DNA of 64,000 nucleotides. It comes from Liolophura sinensis (taxonomy: Eukaryota; Mollusca; Polyplacophora; Chitonida; Chitonidae). Location: positions 62,001 through 126,000 of the forward strand of contig NW_027017996.1 in NCBI RefSeq assembly GCF_032854445.1. The letters are read 5' to 3'. The notes beneath the pieces are model-generated. The model saw nothing but the letters and a program-made list of their open reading frames with translations, was not told where the DNA came from and did not search any database. A program made the translations under genes and the position numbers. Shown piece by piece: positions 23,476 to 38,200 of this stretch. How positions within the stretch are numbered: position 1 is the first letter of the stretch; each line of letters starts with the position of its first letter.

Positions 23476-26459
23476 TCTTACAATGTTCATCTGGTAACTG
23501 AACATCCTATTATAATGATTACATTGCTCATCTTGTAACTGAGCATGTTTTTATAATGATTACAATGTTCACCTTGTAACTAAGCACACTATTGTAATGA
23601 TTTCAATGTTCTCCTTGTAACTGAGCACATTATTATAATGATTGCAATGTTCATCTTGTAACTGAATATGCTATTGCAATCATTACAATGTCCATTTTGC
23701 AACTGAGCATGCTTGTATACTGATTACAATGTTCACCTTGCAACTGATGATGTTTTTATAATGATTACAACGTTCATCTTGTAACTGAACATGCAATTAT
23801 AAGGATTACAATGTTCACTTTGTAACTGATCATGCTATTACAATGATTACAATGTTCATCTTGTAACTACATATGCTATAATAATGATTACAATGTTCAT
23901 CTTGTAACTACATATGCTAATATAATAATTGCAATATTCCTTTTGTAACTGAGCATGCTATTATATTGATTACAATGGTGATTTTGTAACCGTTGACGCT
24001 ATTATAATGATTACAATGTTCACTTTGTAACTGAACATGCTATTACAATGATTACAATGTTCATCTTGTAACTGAACATGCTATTATGTCGATTACAATC
24101 TTCATCTTGCAACTGAGCATGATATTATAATGATTACAATGTTCATCTTGTAATTGAACGTGCTAATATAATGAATACATTGTTCATTTTGTAACTGATG
24201 ATGTTATTATAATGATTACAATATTCATCTTGTAACTAAATATGCTTATGTAATGATTACAATGTCCATTTTGCAACTGAGCATGCTTTTATACTTACAA
24301 TGTCCACCTTATAACTGAACATGCTATTATAATGATTAGAATGTTCATCTTGTAACTGAGCATGATTTTATAAAGATTACAATGTTCACCTTGTAACTGA
24401 ACATGCTTTTATAATGATTACAATGTTCATCTTGTAATTGAACGTGCTAATATAATGAATACAATGTTTACTTTGTAACTGATGATGTTATTATAATGAT
24501 TACAATATTCATGTTGTAAGTGAATATGCTAATGTAATGATTACAATGTCCATTTTGCAACTGAGCATGCTTGTATACTGATTACAATGTTCACCTTGTA
24601 ACTGTTTATGTTTTTATAATGATTACAATGTTCATCTTGTAACTGAACATGCAATTATAAGGATAACAATGTTCACTTTGAAACTGAACATGCTATTACA
24701 ATGAATCCATGGTTCACCTTGTAACTGAGCGCATTATTATAATGATTACAATGTTCATCTTGTAACTGAATATGCTATTGTAATGATTACAATGTCCATT
24801 TTGCAACTGAGCATACTTATATACTGATTACAATGTTCACCTTGCAACTGATGATGTTTCTATAATGATTACAATGTTCACTTTGTAACTGAACATGCTA
24901 TTACAAAGATTACATTGTTCACCTTGTAACTGAGCACATTATTATAATGATTACAATGTTTATCTTGTAAGTGAACATGCTAATGTAATGATTACAATAT
25001 CCATTTTGCAACTGAGCATGCTTTTATACTGATTACAATGTCCACTTTGTAACTGATGATATTTTTATAATGATTACAATGTTCATCTTGTAACTACATA
25101 TGGTATAATAATGATTACAATGTTCGTCTTGTAACTACATATGCTAATATAATAATTGCAAAATTCATTTTGTAACTAAGCATGCTATTATTTTGATTAC
25201 AATGGTGATTTTGTAACCGTTGACGCTATTATAATGATTACAGTGTTTACTTTGTAACTGAACATGCTATTACAATGATTACAATGTTCATCTTGTAACT
25301 GAACATGCTATTATGTCGATGACAATCTTTATCTTGTAACTGAAAATGATATTATAATGATTACAATGTTTATCTTGCAACTGAAAATGATATTATAATG
25401 ATTACAATGTTCACTTCGTAACTGATCATGCTATTTTAACTATTACAATGTTCATCTTGTAACTGGGCATGTTTTTATAATGATTACAATGTTCATCTTG
25501 TAACTGAGCACGCTATTGTAATGATTATAATGTTCACCTTGTAACTGAGCACATGATTATAATGATTACAATGTTCATCTTGTAACTGAATATGCTATTG
25601 TAATGATTACAATGTCCAATTTGCAACTGAGCATGCTTGTATACTGATTACAATGTTCACCTTGCAACTGATGATGTTTTTATCATGATTACAATGTTCA
25701 TCTTGTAACTGAACATGCAATTATAAGGATTACAATGTTCACTTTGTAACTGAACATGCTATTACAATGATTACAATGTTCATCTTGTAACTTAACATGC
25801 TATTATGTCGATTACAATCTTCATCTTGCAACTGAAAATGATATTATAATGATTACAATGCTAATCTTGAAACTAAGCATGCTATTATAATGATTACAAT
25901 GTTCACTTCGTAACTGAACATGCTATTAGAAGTATTACAATGTTCATCTTGTAACTGGGCATGTTTTTATAATAATTACACTGTTCACCTTGTAACTGAA
26001 CATGCTATTATAATGATTACAATGTTCATTTTGCAACTGAGCATGCTTTTATACTGATTACAATGTTCACCTTGTAACTGATGATGTTTTTATAATGATT
26101 ACAATGTTCATCTTGTAACTTAGCATGCTATTATAATGATGACAATGTTCATTTTGTAAATGAGCACGCTATTATACTGTTTACAATGTTCATCTTGTAA
26201 CTGAGCATGCTATTATAATGATTACAATGTTCATGTTGTAATTGAACGTGCTAATATAATGAATACAATGTTCATTTTGTAACTGATGATGTTTTTATAA
26301 TGATTACAATATTCATCTTGTAACTGAACATGCTATTATGATTACAATTTTCATCCTGTAACTGAGCTTTCTATTATAATGATTACAATGTTTACCTTGT
26401 AAGTGAGCGTGATAATATAATGTTTACAATGTTTATCTTGTAACTGAGCATGCTATCAT
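23476..26459 (+). repeat. Satellite array A5 (41-bp monomers)
   Basis: About 73 monomers in an order nearly identical to A8 (42942-45925). It begins with the class-alpha start (GAACATCCTATTATAATG) and ends at GCATGCTATCAT. Confidence 0.97.
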
Positions 26460-26983
26460 AAGACACGAGTCTCTTTAACTGGATTTAGTCTATTTCAGCT
26501 GAGGGGAAAAATGAAAGATTTAGTGTGGATAAAGTGTGGGGATAAGATGAGCTTTTTAGCGTGTATTTGGTCCAAACTGCATCTTTGTACCGTTGATCGT
26601 TGAGAAGAAATAGAAGGCATTTCTCAATATTGGCACTTAAAAGATGGTGCCAGCTAGGAAATCAGCTCTAACCCCAGTGTTCCATGTGGGATTACAGAGG
26701 GCGATGGCGTGCTGACCCCATCGGTAACTGAGGCCCTCCTCAAACAAAAATTAAATAAGTAAGTAAAATGTAAAACGTTGTGAGGCCGATAGAAAATCAT
26801 GTGTTTCTCTAACTGATTTCACTCCAATATATTCTTTCATCCAGCGTGTTGACAGAGTCAGTGGAATTCGGATGTTTAAATGGTTTCAAGCAACGAAGTA
26901 TCATTACTTCAAGATATTAATATAACCTGAAGCTTCTAAACCTGGATCACTGTGTTTTCCTGAATCGTTGATTAAATCAATTA

Positions 26984-27116
26984 ACACCATACTGAATCTC
27001 TGTTGCACCGTAAACACCATCCTGAATCTCTGCTGCACAGTAAATACCATCCTGAAACACTGCTACACAGTAAGCACCATCCTGAATCTCTGCTGCACAG
27101 TAAACACCGTCAGGAA
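26984..27116 (+). repeat. 30-bp minisatellite in L6
   Basis: Four 30-bp units plus a partial, as in L3. Confidence 0.92.
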
Positions 27117-27180
27117 TTTTACACTTACTGCGATCAGATAGCATTTTTCTGTATAGACATGTATGTCGCTGTGCAACTGA

Positions 27181-27546
27181 GTGAGTGAGTGAGTGCTTGG
27201 GGTTTAACGTCGTACTCAACAATTTTTCAGTCATATGACGACGAAGGAATCATTAGGGTGCATGCACGTTTAATGTGCCTCCTTGTTGCAGGACGGATTT
27301 TCACCGCTCTTTTATTTAGTGCTGCATCACTGAGACGACTTACCGAAGGCAAGTAAGCCGCCCCGCCCGAGCCATTATACTGAAACGGGTCAACCAGTCG
27401 TTGCACTATCCCCCTTCATGCTGAACGCCAAACGAGGAAGTCACAACTTCCTCTTTTAAAGTCTTAGGTGTGACTCGACCAAGGATTGATCCTGGATCTA
27501 CCGGTCCCGAAGCGGACGCTCTACCAACTGTGCTATCCGGGCCGGT
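27181..27546 (-). mobile_element. tRNA-derived SINE, copy S5
   Basis: Copy of S2. Target duplication at 27169-27180 and 27547-27558; box B-like 27470-27480 and box A-like 27517-27535 on the minus strand. Confidence 0.9.
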
Positions 27547-28439
27547 CTGTGCAACTGACGATCAGATAACATTTATCTGTAAAGACATGTATGTCTCTGC
27601 GCCATTTACTGTACCTATGTCTTTCACTTCAGGCAAACCTTAGTCCTCCCATACATAACCCCACCTGACAAGGCTCCTACTCAGGCTATTTTATTTCCTA
27701 GTGAAAGGAAGGCTTTAAGCATACATGTTTGTATATATAATGTTAGTGGAGCGAGTTTTCAGTAATACACAATTAACATATAACAGACCTATCAAAACCC
27801 TCACAGAATCCAAACGAAGTCCACCGTAAGCACTCTGGAAAAAACATATTAGGAGCTCAAGTACGTCTATATCGCATTTTTTATTTCATTTCTAACATGA
27901 TGAGATCACAGAGCTGTTACATTTATCTGTCAAAACCGTTAGTTTAATAAGTTACATATTTGTCCTGAAAGAAAGAGACAAAGTTATTGATCTCATTAAC
28001 GTACGTGTACCTGCCGACGAGCATGAGTTACCATTGTCAGCAAGACTAGTCCCGATATAGAAGAACCGTAGAGAAAACCATCAAAGAATTGGGGTCGAAT
28101 TTTCTGATCTTATTGCAGTCAGATTAATTTCACAGATATCGTATTCTACACATTTGGCCCATTGCCAGAACGCTGCAAATAGGGGTGCGAAACAATGCAT
28201 GTATTTTTCATTGAGGAATGAAGAAAATGGTTTTAAAAAAGGACAAACTTAAGTTCTCTTAAATATGCATACCTGTAGTTTCCGTTTTGAAAGGCTAAAC
28301 AGTCTAACAAAGGGCCACTTGACTTAAGAACATGCCTATTACAATATTACATGTAATTAACATAAATACGATATGATGGCGTTTAGTTAAACTAAGGTGA
28401 ATATACCAGAGTTTGGAAGCGATTTATTCTAAAAATAAT

Positions 28440-30998
28440 TCTTACAATGTTCATCTGGTAACTGAACATGCTATTATAATGATTACATTGCTCATCTTGT
28501 AACTGAGCACGCTATTATACTGATTACAATGTTCAACTTGTAACTGGGCATACTAGTGTAATAATTAAAATATTAATTTTGTAACTGAGCATGCTATTAT
28601 ACTGATTACAATGTTCATCTTGTAACTGAACATGCTATTATAATGATTACAATGTTCATGTTGTAACTGAACATGCTATTATACGAATTACAATCTTCAT
28701 CTTGTAATTGAGCATGCTATTATAATGATTACATTGCTCATCTTGTAACTGAATATGCTATTGCAATGATTACAATGTCCATTTTGCAACTGAGCATGCT
28801 TGTATACTGATTACAATGTTCACCTTGGAACTGATGATGTTTTTATAATGATTACAATGTTCATCTTGTAACTGAACATGCAATTATAAGGATTACAATG
28901 TTCACTTTGTAACTGAACATGCTATTACAATGTTTACAATGTTCATCTTGTAACTGAACATGCTATTATGTCGATTACAATCTTCATCTTGCAACTGAGC
29001 ATGATATTATAATGATTACAATGTTCATCTTGTAATTGAACGTGCTAATATAATGAATACAATGTTCATTTTGTAACTGATGATGTTATTATAATGATTA
29101 CAATATTCATCTTGTAACTGAATTTGCTTATGTAATGATTACAATGTCCATTTTGCAACTGAGCATGCTTTTATACTTACAATGTTCACCTTGTAACTGA
29201 ACATGCTTTTATAATGATTACAATGTTCATCTTGTAATTGAACGTGCTAATATAATGAATACAATGTTTACTTTGTAACTGATGATGTTATTATAATGAT
29301 TACAATATTCATCTTGTAAGTGAATATGCTAATGTAATGATTACAATGTTTATCTTGCAACTGAGCATGCTTGTATACTGATTACAATGTTCACCTTGCA
29401 ACTGATGATGTTTTTATAATGATTACAATGTTCATCTTGTAACTGAACATGCTATTATGTCGATTACAATCTTCATCTTGCAACTGAGCATGTTTTTAAA
29501 ATGATTACTATGTTCACCTTGTAACTGAACATGCTTTTATAATGATTACAATGTTTATCTTGTAAGTGAACGAGCTAATATAATGAATACAATGCTTATG
29601 TTGTAACTGATGATGTTATTATAATGATTACAATATTCATCTTGTAAGTGAATATGCTAATGTAATGATTACAATGTCCATTTTGCAACTGAGCATGCTT
29701 GTATACTGATTACAATGTTCACCTTGAAACTGTTTACTTTTTATAATGATTACAATGTTCATCTTGTAACTGAACATGCAATTATAAGGATTACAATGTT
29801 CACTTTGTAACTAAACATGCTATTACAATGATTACATTGTTCACCTTGTAACTGAGCACATTATTATAATGATTACAATGTTCATCTTGTAACTGAATAT
29901 GCTATTGCAATGATTACAATGTCCATTTTGCAACTGAGCATGCTTGTATACTGATTACAATTTTCACTTTGCAACTGATGATGTTTTTATAATGATTACA
30001 ATGTTCACTTTGAAAGTGAACATGCAATTATAAGGAATACAATGTTCACTTTGTAACTGAACATGCTTTTGCAATGATTACATTGTTCACCTTGTAACTA
30101 AGCACATTATTATAATAATTACAATGTTCATCTTGTAAGTGAATATGCTAATGTAATGATTACAATATCCATTTTGCAACTGAGCATGCTTTTATACTGA
30201 TTACAATGTTCACCTTGTAACTGATGATGTTTTTATAATGATTACAATGTTCATCTTGTAACTACATATGCTATAATAATGATTACAATGTTCATCTTGT
30301 AATGAAATATGCTAATATAATGATTGAAATATTCATTTTGTAACTGAGCATGCTATTATATTAATTACAATGGTGATTTTGTAACCGTTGACGCTATTAT
30401 AATGATTACAATGTTTACTTTGTAACTGAACATGCTATTACAATGATTACAATGTTCATCTTGTAACTGAACATGCTACTATGTCGATTACAATCTTCAT
30501 CTTGTAACTGAAAATGATATTATAATGATTACATTGTTTATCTTTCAACTGAGCATGCTATTATAATGATTACAATGTTCACTTCGTAACTGATCATGCT
30601 ATTTTAACTATTACAATGTTCATCTTGTAACTGGGCATGTTTTTATAATGATTACATTGTTCATCTTGTAACTGAGCACGCTATTGTAATGATTACAATG
30701 TTCACCTTGTAACTGAGCACATGATTATAATGATTACAATGTTCATCTTGTAACTGAATATTCTATTGTAATGATTACAATGTCCATTTTGCAACTGAGC
30801 ATGCTTGTATACTGATTACAATGTTCACCTTGCAACTGATGATGTTTTTATAATGATTACAATGTTCATCTTGTAACTGAACATGCAATTATAAGGATTA
30901 CAATGTCCACTTTGTAACTTAACATGCTATTACAATGATTACAATGTTCATTTTGTAACTGAACATGCTATTATGTCGATTACAATCTTCATCTTGTA
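28440..30998 (+). repeat. Satellite array A6 (41-bp monomers)
   Basis: About 62 monomers, a near-identical copy of A1 at offset 27,787, with the same abrupt end TTCATCTTGTA|TGTATGTCG. Small differences are visible, for example CATGCTTTTGCAATG at 30062 versus CATGCTATTACAATG at 2275. Confidence 0.97.
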
Positions 30999-32274
30999 TG
31001 TATGTCGCTGTGCAACTGAGTGAGTGAGTGCTTGGGGTTTAACGTCGTACTCAACAATTTTTCAGTCATATGACGACGAAGGAATCATTAGGGTGCATGC
31101 ACGTTTAATGTGCCTCCTTGTTGCAGGACGGATTTTCACAGCTCTTTTATTTACGGCTGCATCACTGAGACGACTTACCGAAGGCAAGTAAGCCGCCCCG
31201 CCCGAGCCATTATGCTGAAACGGGTCAACCAGTCGTTGCACTATCCCCCTTCATGCTGAACGCCAAACGAGGAAGTCACAACTTCCTCTTTTAAAGTCTT
31301 AGGTGTGACTCGACCAAGGATTGATCCTGGATCTACCGGTCCCGAAGCGGACGCTCTACCAACTGTGCTATCCGGGCCGGTCTGTGCAACTGACGATCAG
31401 ATAACATTTATCTGTAAAGACATGTATGTCTCTGCGCCATTTACTGTACCTATGTCTTTCACTTCAGGCAAACCTTAGTCCTCCCATACATAACCCCACC
31501 TGACAAGGCTCCTACTCAGGCTATTTTATTTCCTAGTGAAAGGAAGGCTTTAAGCATACATGTTTGTATATATAATGTTAGTGGAGCGAGTTTTCAGTAA
31601 TACACAATTAACATATAACAGACCTATCAAAACCCTCACAGAATCCAAACGAAGTCCACCGTAAGCACTCTGGAAAAAACATATTAGGAGCTCAAGTACG
31701 TCTATATCGCATTTTTTATTTCATTTCTAACATGATGAGATCACAGAGCTGTTACATTTATCTGTCAAAACCGTTAGTTTAATAAGTTACATATTTGTCC
31801 TGAAAGAAAGAGACAAAGTTATTGATCTCATTAACGTACGTGTACCTGCCGACGAGCATGAGTTACCATTGTCAGCAAGACTAGTCCCGATATAGAAGAA
31901 CCGTAGAGAAAACCATCAAAGAATTGGGGTCGAATTTTCTGACCTTATTGCAGTCAGATTAATTTCACAGATATCGTATTCTACACATTTGGCCCATTGC
32001 CAGTACGCTGCAAATAGGGGTGCGAAACAATGCATGTATTTTTCATTGAGGAATGAAGAAAATGGTTTTAAAAAAGGACAAACTTAAGTTCTCTTAAATA
32101 TGCATACCTGTAGTTTCCGTTTTGAAAGGCTAAACAGTCTAACAAAGGGCCACTTGACTTAAGAACATGCCTATTACAATATTACATGTAATTAACATAA
32201 ATACGATATGATGGCGTTTAGTTAAACTAAGGTGAATATACCAGAGTTTGGAAGCGATTTATTCTAAAAATAAT
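30999..32274. repeat. Short linker L7 (class beta, left 713 bp missing)
   Basis: Copy of L2 with the same left truncation at TGTATGTCG. It carries SINE S6, the right 50-bp repeat (31394-31434) and about 840 bases with nothing recognisable, ending in a decayed monomer. Confidence 0.9.
31020..31381 (-). mobile_element. tRNA-derived SINE, copy S6
   Basis: A 362-bp copy of S1 with the shorter tail. Target duplication at 31008-31019 and 31382-31393; box B-like 31305-31315 and box A-like 31352-31370 on the minus strand. Private changes TTCACAGCTC and TTTACGGCTGC lie near 31135-31158. Confidence 0.88.
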
Positions 32275-35200
32275 TCTTACAATGTTCATCTGGTAACTGA
32301 ACATGCTATTATAATGATTACATTGCTCATCTTGTAACTGAGCACGCTATTATACTGATTACAATGTTCATCTTGTAACTGGGCATACTAGTGTAATAAT
32401 TAAAATATTAATTTTGTAACTGAGCATGCTATTATACTGATTACAATGTTCATCTTGTAACTGAACATGCTATTATAATGATTACAATGTTCATGTTGTA
32501 ACTGAGCATGCTATTATACGAATTACAATTTTCATCTTGTAATTGAGCATGCTATTATAATGATTACATTGCTCATCTTGTATTTGAGCATGCTATTTTA
32601 ACTATTACAATGTTCATCTTGTAACTGGGCATGTTTTTATAATGATTACAATTTTCACCTTGTAACTGAGCACGCTATTGTAATGATTTCAATGTTCTCC
32701 TTGTAACTGAGCACATTATTATAATGATTGAAATGTTCATCTTGTAACTGAATATGCTATTGCAATGATTACAATGTCCATTTTGCAACTGAGCATGCTT
32801 GTATACTGATTACAATGTTCACCTAGGAACTGATGATGTTTTTATAATGATTACAACGTTCATCTTGTAACTGAACATGCAATTATAAGGATTACAATGT
32901 TCACTTTGTAACTGAACATGCTATTACAATGATTACAATGTTCATCTTGTAACTGAACATGCTATTATGTCGATTACAATCTTTATCTTGCAACTGAGCA
33001 TGATATTATAATGATTACAATGTTCATCTTGTAATTGAACGTGCTAATATAATGAATACAATGTTCATTTTGTAACTCATGATGTTTATATAATGATTAC
33101 AATATTCATCTTGTAACTAAATATGCTTATGTAATGATTACAATGTCCATTTTGCAACTGAGCATGCTTTTATACTTACAATGTCCACCTTGTAACTGAA
33201 CATGCTATTATAATGATTAGAATGTTCATCTTGTAACTGAGCATGTTTTTATAAAGATTACAATGTTCACCTTGTAACTGAACATGCTTTTATAATGATT
33301 ACAATGTTCATCTTGTAATTGAACGTGCTAATATAATGAATACAATGTTTACTTTATAACTGATGATGTTATTATAATGATTACAATATTCATCTTGTAA
33401 GTGAATATGCTAATGTAATGATTACAATGTTTATCTTGCAACTGAGCATGCTTGTATACTGATTACAATGTTCACCTTGCAACTGATGATGTTTTTATAA
33501 TGATTACAATGTTCATCTTATAACTGAACATGCTATTATGTCGATTACAATCTTCATCTTGCAACTGAGCATGTTTTTAAAATGATTACTATGTTCACCT
33601 TGTAGCTGAACATGCTTTTATAATGATTACAATGTTTATCTTGTAAGTGAACGAGCTAATATAATGAATACAATGTTTACATTGTAACTGATGATGTTAT
33701 TATAATAATTACAATATTCATCTTGTAAGTGAATGTGCTAATGTAATGATTACAATGTCCATTTTGCAACTGAGCATGCTTGTATACTGATTAAAATGTT
33801 CACCTTGTAACTGTTTATGTTTTTATAATGATTACAATGTTCATCTTGTAACTGAACATGCAATTATAAGGATTACAATGTTCACTTTGTAACTGAACAT
33901 GCTATTACAATGATTACATGGTTCACCTTGTAACTGAGCGCATTATTATAATGATTACAATGTTCATCTTGTAACTGAATATGCTATTGTAATGATTACA
34001 ATGTCCATTTTGCAACTGAGCATACTTATATACTGATTACAATGTTCACCTTGCAACTGATGATGTTTTTATAATGATTACAATGTTCACTTTGTAACTG
34101 AACATGCAATTATAAGGAATACAATGTTCTCTTTGTAACTGAACATGCTATTACAAAGATTACATTGTTCACCTTGTAACTGAGCACATTATTATAATGA
34201 TTACAATGTTCATCTTGTAAGTGAACATGCTAATGTAATGATTACAATATCCATTTTGCAACTGAGCATGCTTTTATACTTACAATGTCCACCTTGTAAC
34301 TGAACATGCTATTATAATGATTAGAATGTTCATCTTGTAACTGAGCATGATTTTATAAAGATTACAATGTTCACCTTGTAACTGAACATGCTTTTATAAT
34401 GATTACAATGTTCATCTTGTAATTGAACGTGCTAATATAATGAATACAATGTTTACTTTGTAACTGATGATGTTATTATAATGATTACAATATTCATCTT
34501 GTAAGTGAATATGCTAATGTAATGATTACAATGTTTATCTTGCAACTGAGCATGCTTGCATACTGATTACAATAATCACCTTGCAACTGATGATGTTTTT
34601 ATAATGATTACAATGTTCATCTTATAACTGAACATGCTATTATGTCGATTACAATCTTCATCTTGCAACTGAGCATGTTTTTAAAATGATTACTATGTTC
34701 ACCTTGTAACTAAACATGCTTTTATAATGATTACAATGTTTATCTTGTAAGTGAACGAGCTAATATAATGAATACAATGCTTATGTTGTAACTGATGATG
34801 TTATTATAATGATTACAATATTCATCTTGTAAGTGAATATGCTAATGTAATGATTACAATGTCCATTTTGCAACTGAGCATGCTTGTATACTGATTACAA
34901 TGTTCACCTTGTAACTGTTTATGTTTTTATAATGATTACAATGTTCATCTTGTAACTGAACATGCTATTATAATGATTACAATGTTCATGTTGTAACTGA
35001 GCATGCTATTATACGAATTACAATTTTCATCTTGTAATTGAGCATGCTATTATAATGATTACATTGCTCATCTTGTATTTGAGCATGCTATTTTAACTAT
35101 TACAATGTTCATCTTGTAACTGGGCATGTTTTTATAATGATTACAATGTTCACCTTGTAACTGAGGCCGCTATTGTAATGATTCCAATGTTCTCCTTGTA

Positions 35201-38200
35201 ACTGAGCACATTATTATAATGATTGCAATGTTCATCTTGTAACTGAATATGCTATTGCAATGATTACAATGTCCATTTTGCAACTGAGCATGCTTGTATA
35301 CTGATTACAATGTTCTTCTAGGAACTGATGATGTTTTTATAATGATTACAACGTTCATCTTGTAACTGAACATGCAATTATAAGGATTACAATGTTCACT
35401 TTGTAACTGAACATGCTATTACAATGATTACAATGTTCATCTTGTAACTGAACATGCTATTATGTCGATTACAATCTTTATCTTGCAACTGAGCATGATA
35501 TTATAATGATTACAATGTTCATCTTGTAATTGAACGTGCTAATATATTGAATACAATGTTCATTTTGTAACTGATGATGTTATTATAATGATTACAATAT
35601 TCATCTTGTAACTAAATATGCTTATGTAATGATTACAATGTCCATTTTGCAACTGAGCATGCTTTTATACTTACAATGTCCACCTTGTAACTGAACATGC
35701 TATTATAATGATTAGAATGTTCATCTTGTAACTGAGCATGTTTTTATAAAGATTACAATGTTCACCTTGTAACTGAACATGCTTTTATAATGATTACAAT
35801 GTTCATCTTGTAATTGAACGTGCTAATATAATGAATACAATGTTTACTTTGTAACTGATGATGTTATTATAATGATTACAATATTCATGTTGTAAGTGAA
35901 TATGCTAATGTAATGATTACAATGTTTATCTTGCAACTGAGCATGCTTGTATACTGATTACAATGTTTACCTTGTAACTGATGATGTTTTTATAATGATT
36001 ACAATGTTCATCTTATAACTGAACATGCTATTATGTCGATTACAATCTTCATCTTGCAACTGAGCATGTTTTTAAAATGATTACTATGTTCACCTTGTAA
36101 CTGAACATGCTTTTATAATGATTACAATGTCTATTTTGTGAGTGAACGAGCTAATATAATGAATACAATGCTTATGTTGTAACTGATGATGTTATTATAA
36201 TGATTACAATATTCATCTTGTAAGTGAATATGCTAATGTAATGATTACAATGTCCATTTTGCAACTGAGCATGCTTGTATACTGATTACAATGTTCACCT
36301 TGTAACTGTTTATGTTTTTATAATGATTACAATGTTCATCTTATAACTGAACATGCAATTATAAGGATTACAATGTTCACTTTGTAACTGAACATGCTAT
36401 TACAATGATTACATTGTTCACCTTGTAACTGAGCGCATTATTATAATGATTACAATGTTCATCTTGTAACTGAATATGCTATTGTAATGATTACAATGTC
36501 CATTTTGCAACTGAGCATGCTTGTATACTGATTACAATGTTCACCTTGCAACTGATGATGTTTTTATAATGATTAAAATGTTCACTTTGTAACTGAACAT
36601 GCAATTATAAGGATTACAATGTTCAATTTGTAACTGAACATGCTATTACAATGATTACATTGTTCACCTTGTAACTGAGCACATTATTATAATGATTACA
36701 ATGTTCATCTTGTAAGTGAATATGCTAATGTAATGATTACAATATCCATTTTGCAACTGAGCATGCTTTTATACTGATTACAATGTTCACCTTGTAACTG
36801 ATGATGTTTTTATAATGATTAAAATGTTCATCTTGTAACTACATATGCTATAATAATGATTACAATGTTCATCTTGTAACTACATATGCTAATATAATAA
36901 TTGCAATATTCATTTTGTAGCTGAGCATGCTATTATATTGATTACAATGGTGATTTTGTAACCGTTGACGCTATTATAATGTTACAATGTTTACTTTGTA
37001 ACTGAACATGCTATTACAATGATTACAATGTTCATCTTGTAAATGAACATGCTATTATGTCGATTACAATCTTCATCTTGTAACTGAAAATGATATTATA
37101 ATGATTACAATGTTTATCTTGCAACTGAGCATGCTATTATAATGATTACATTGCTCATCTTGTATTTGAGCATGCTATTTTAACTATTACAATGTTCATC
37201 TTGTAACTGGGCATGTTTTTATAATGATTACAATGTTCACCTTGTAACTGAGCACGCTATTGTAATGATTTCAATGTTCTCCTTGTAACTGAGCACATTA
37301 TTATAATGATTGCAATGTTCATCTTGTAACTGAATATGCTATTGCAATGATTACAATGTCCATTTTGCAACTGAGCATGCTTGTATACTGATTACAATGT
37401 TCACCTAGGAACTGATGATGTTTTTATAATGATTACAACGTTCATCTTGTAACTGAACATGCAATTATAAGGATTACAATGTTCACTTTGTAACCGAGCA
37501 CATTATTATAATGATTACAATGTTCATCTTGTAAGTGAACATGCTAATGTAATGATTACAATATCCATTTTGCAACTGAGCATGCTTTTATACTGATTAC
37601 AATGTTCACCTTGTAACTGATGATGTTTTTATAATGATTACAATGTTCATCTTGTAATTACATATGCTATAATAATGATTACAATGTTCGTCTTGTAACT
37701 ACATATGCTAATATAATAATTGCAATATTCATTTTGTAACTGAGCATGCTATTATTTTGATTACAATTGTGATTTTGTAACCGTTGACGCTATTATAATA
37801 ATTACAATGTTTACTTTGTAACTGAACATGCTATTACAATGATTACAATGTTCATCTTGTAACTGAACATGCTATTATGTCGATTACAATCTTTATCTTG
37901 TAACTGAAAATGATATTATAATGATTACAATGTTTATCTTGCAACTGAAAATGATATTATAATGATTACAATGTTCACTTCGTAACTGATCATGCTATTT
38001 TAACTATTACAATGTTCAGCTTGTAACTGAACATGCTTTTATAATGATTACAATGTTCATCTTGTAATTGAGCGTGCTAATATAATGAATACAATGTTTA
38101 CTTTGTAACTGATGATGTTATTATAATGATTACAATATTCATCTTGTAACTGAATATGCTATTGCAATGATTACAATGTCCATTTTGCAACTGAGCATGC

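Larger units (their letters stand above)
20231..26191 (+). repeat. 5,961-bp tandem duplication, right copy
   Basis: Head-to-tail copy of 14270-20230, holding the end of A4, linker L5 with SINE S4, and most of A5. Where the left copy breaks at 20226 (TTTACAAT then ACAA), this copy continues normally at about 26186 (TTTACAATGTTCATC), which fixes the breakpoint to a few bases. Confidence 0.88.
26460..28439. repeat. Full linker L6 (variant left half, class-beta right half, 1,980 bp)
   Basis: The left half differs from class alpha (GGATAAAGTGTGGGGATAAG; A-rich tail 14 bp shorter) and the right half carries class-beta marks. L9 is the only matching copy. Beyond 27599 there are about 840 bases with nothing recognisable except the decayed monomer near the end. 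Confidence 0.92.
21482..28769 (+). repeat. Segmental duplication block, first copy (partner 40948-48235)
   Basis: The block L5-A5-L6 and the start of A6 is repeated at a constant offset of 19,466. Shared private marks include AATGCTAATC in A5/A8, the 14-bp-shorter A-rich tail in L6/L9 and TTCAACTTGTAACTGGGC at about 28531/47998. Agreement ends where 48236 departs (GCAATGACTACAACG versus GCAATGATTACAATG). Confidence 0.87.
27788..34279 (+). repeat. Large duplication, copy of window positions 1-6492
   Basis: The right half of L6, A6, L7 and the start of A7 repeat L1-A1-L2-A2 at a constant offset of 27,787. From 36079 the match resumes with A2 at offset 29,585, which defines 1,798 extra bases in this copy. 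Confidence 0.87.
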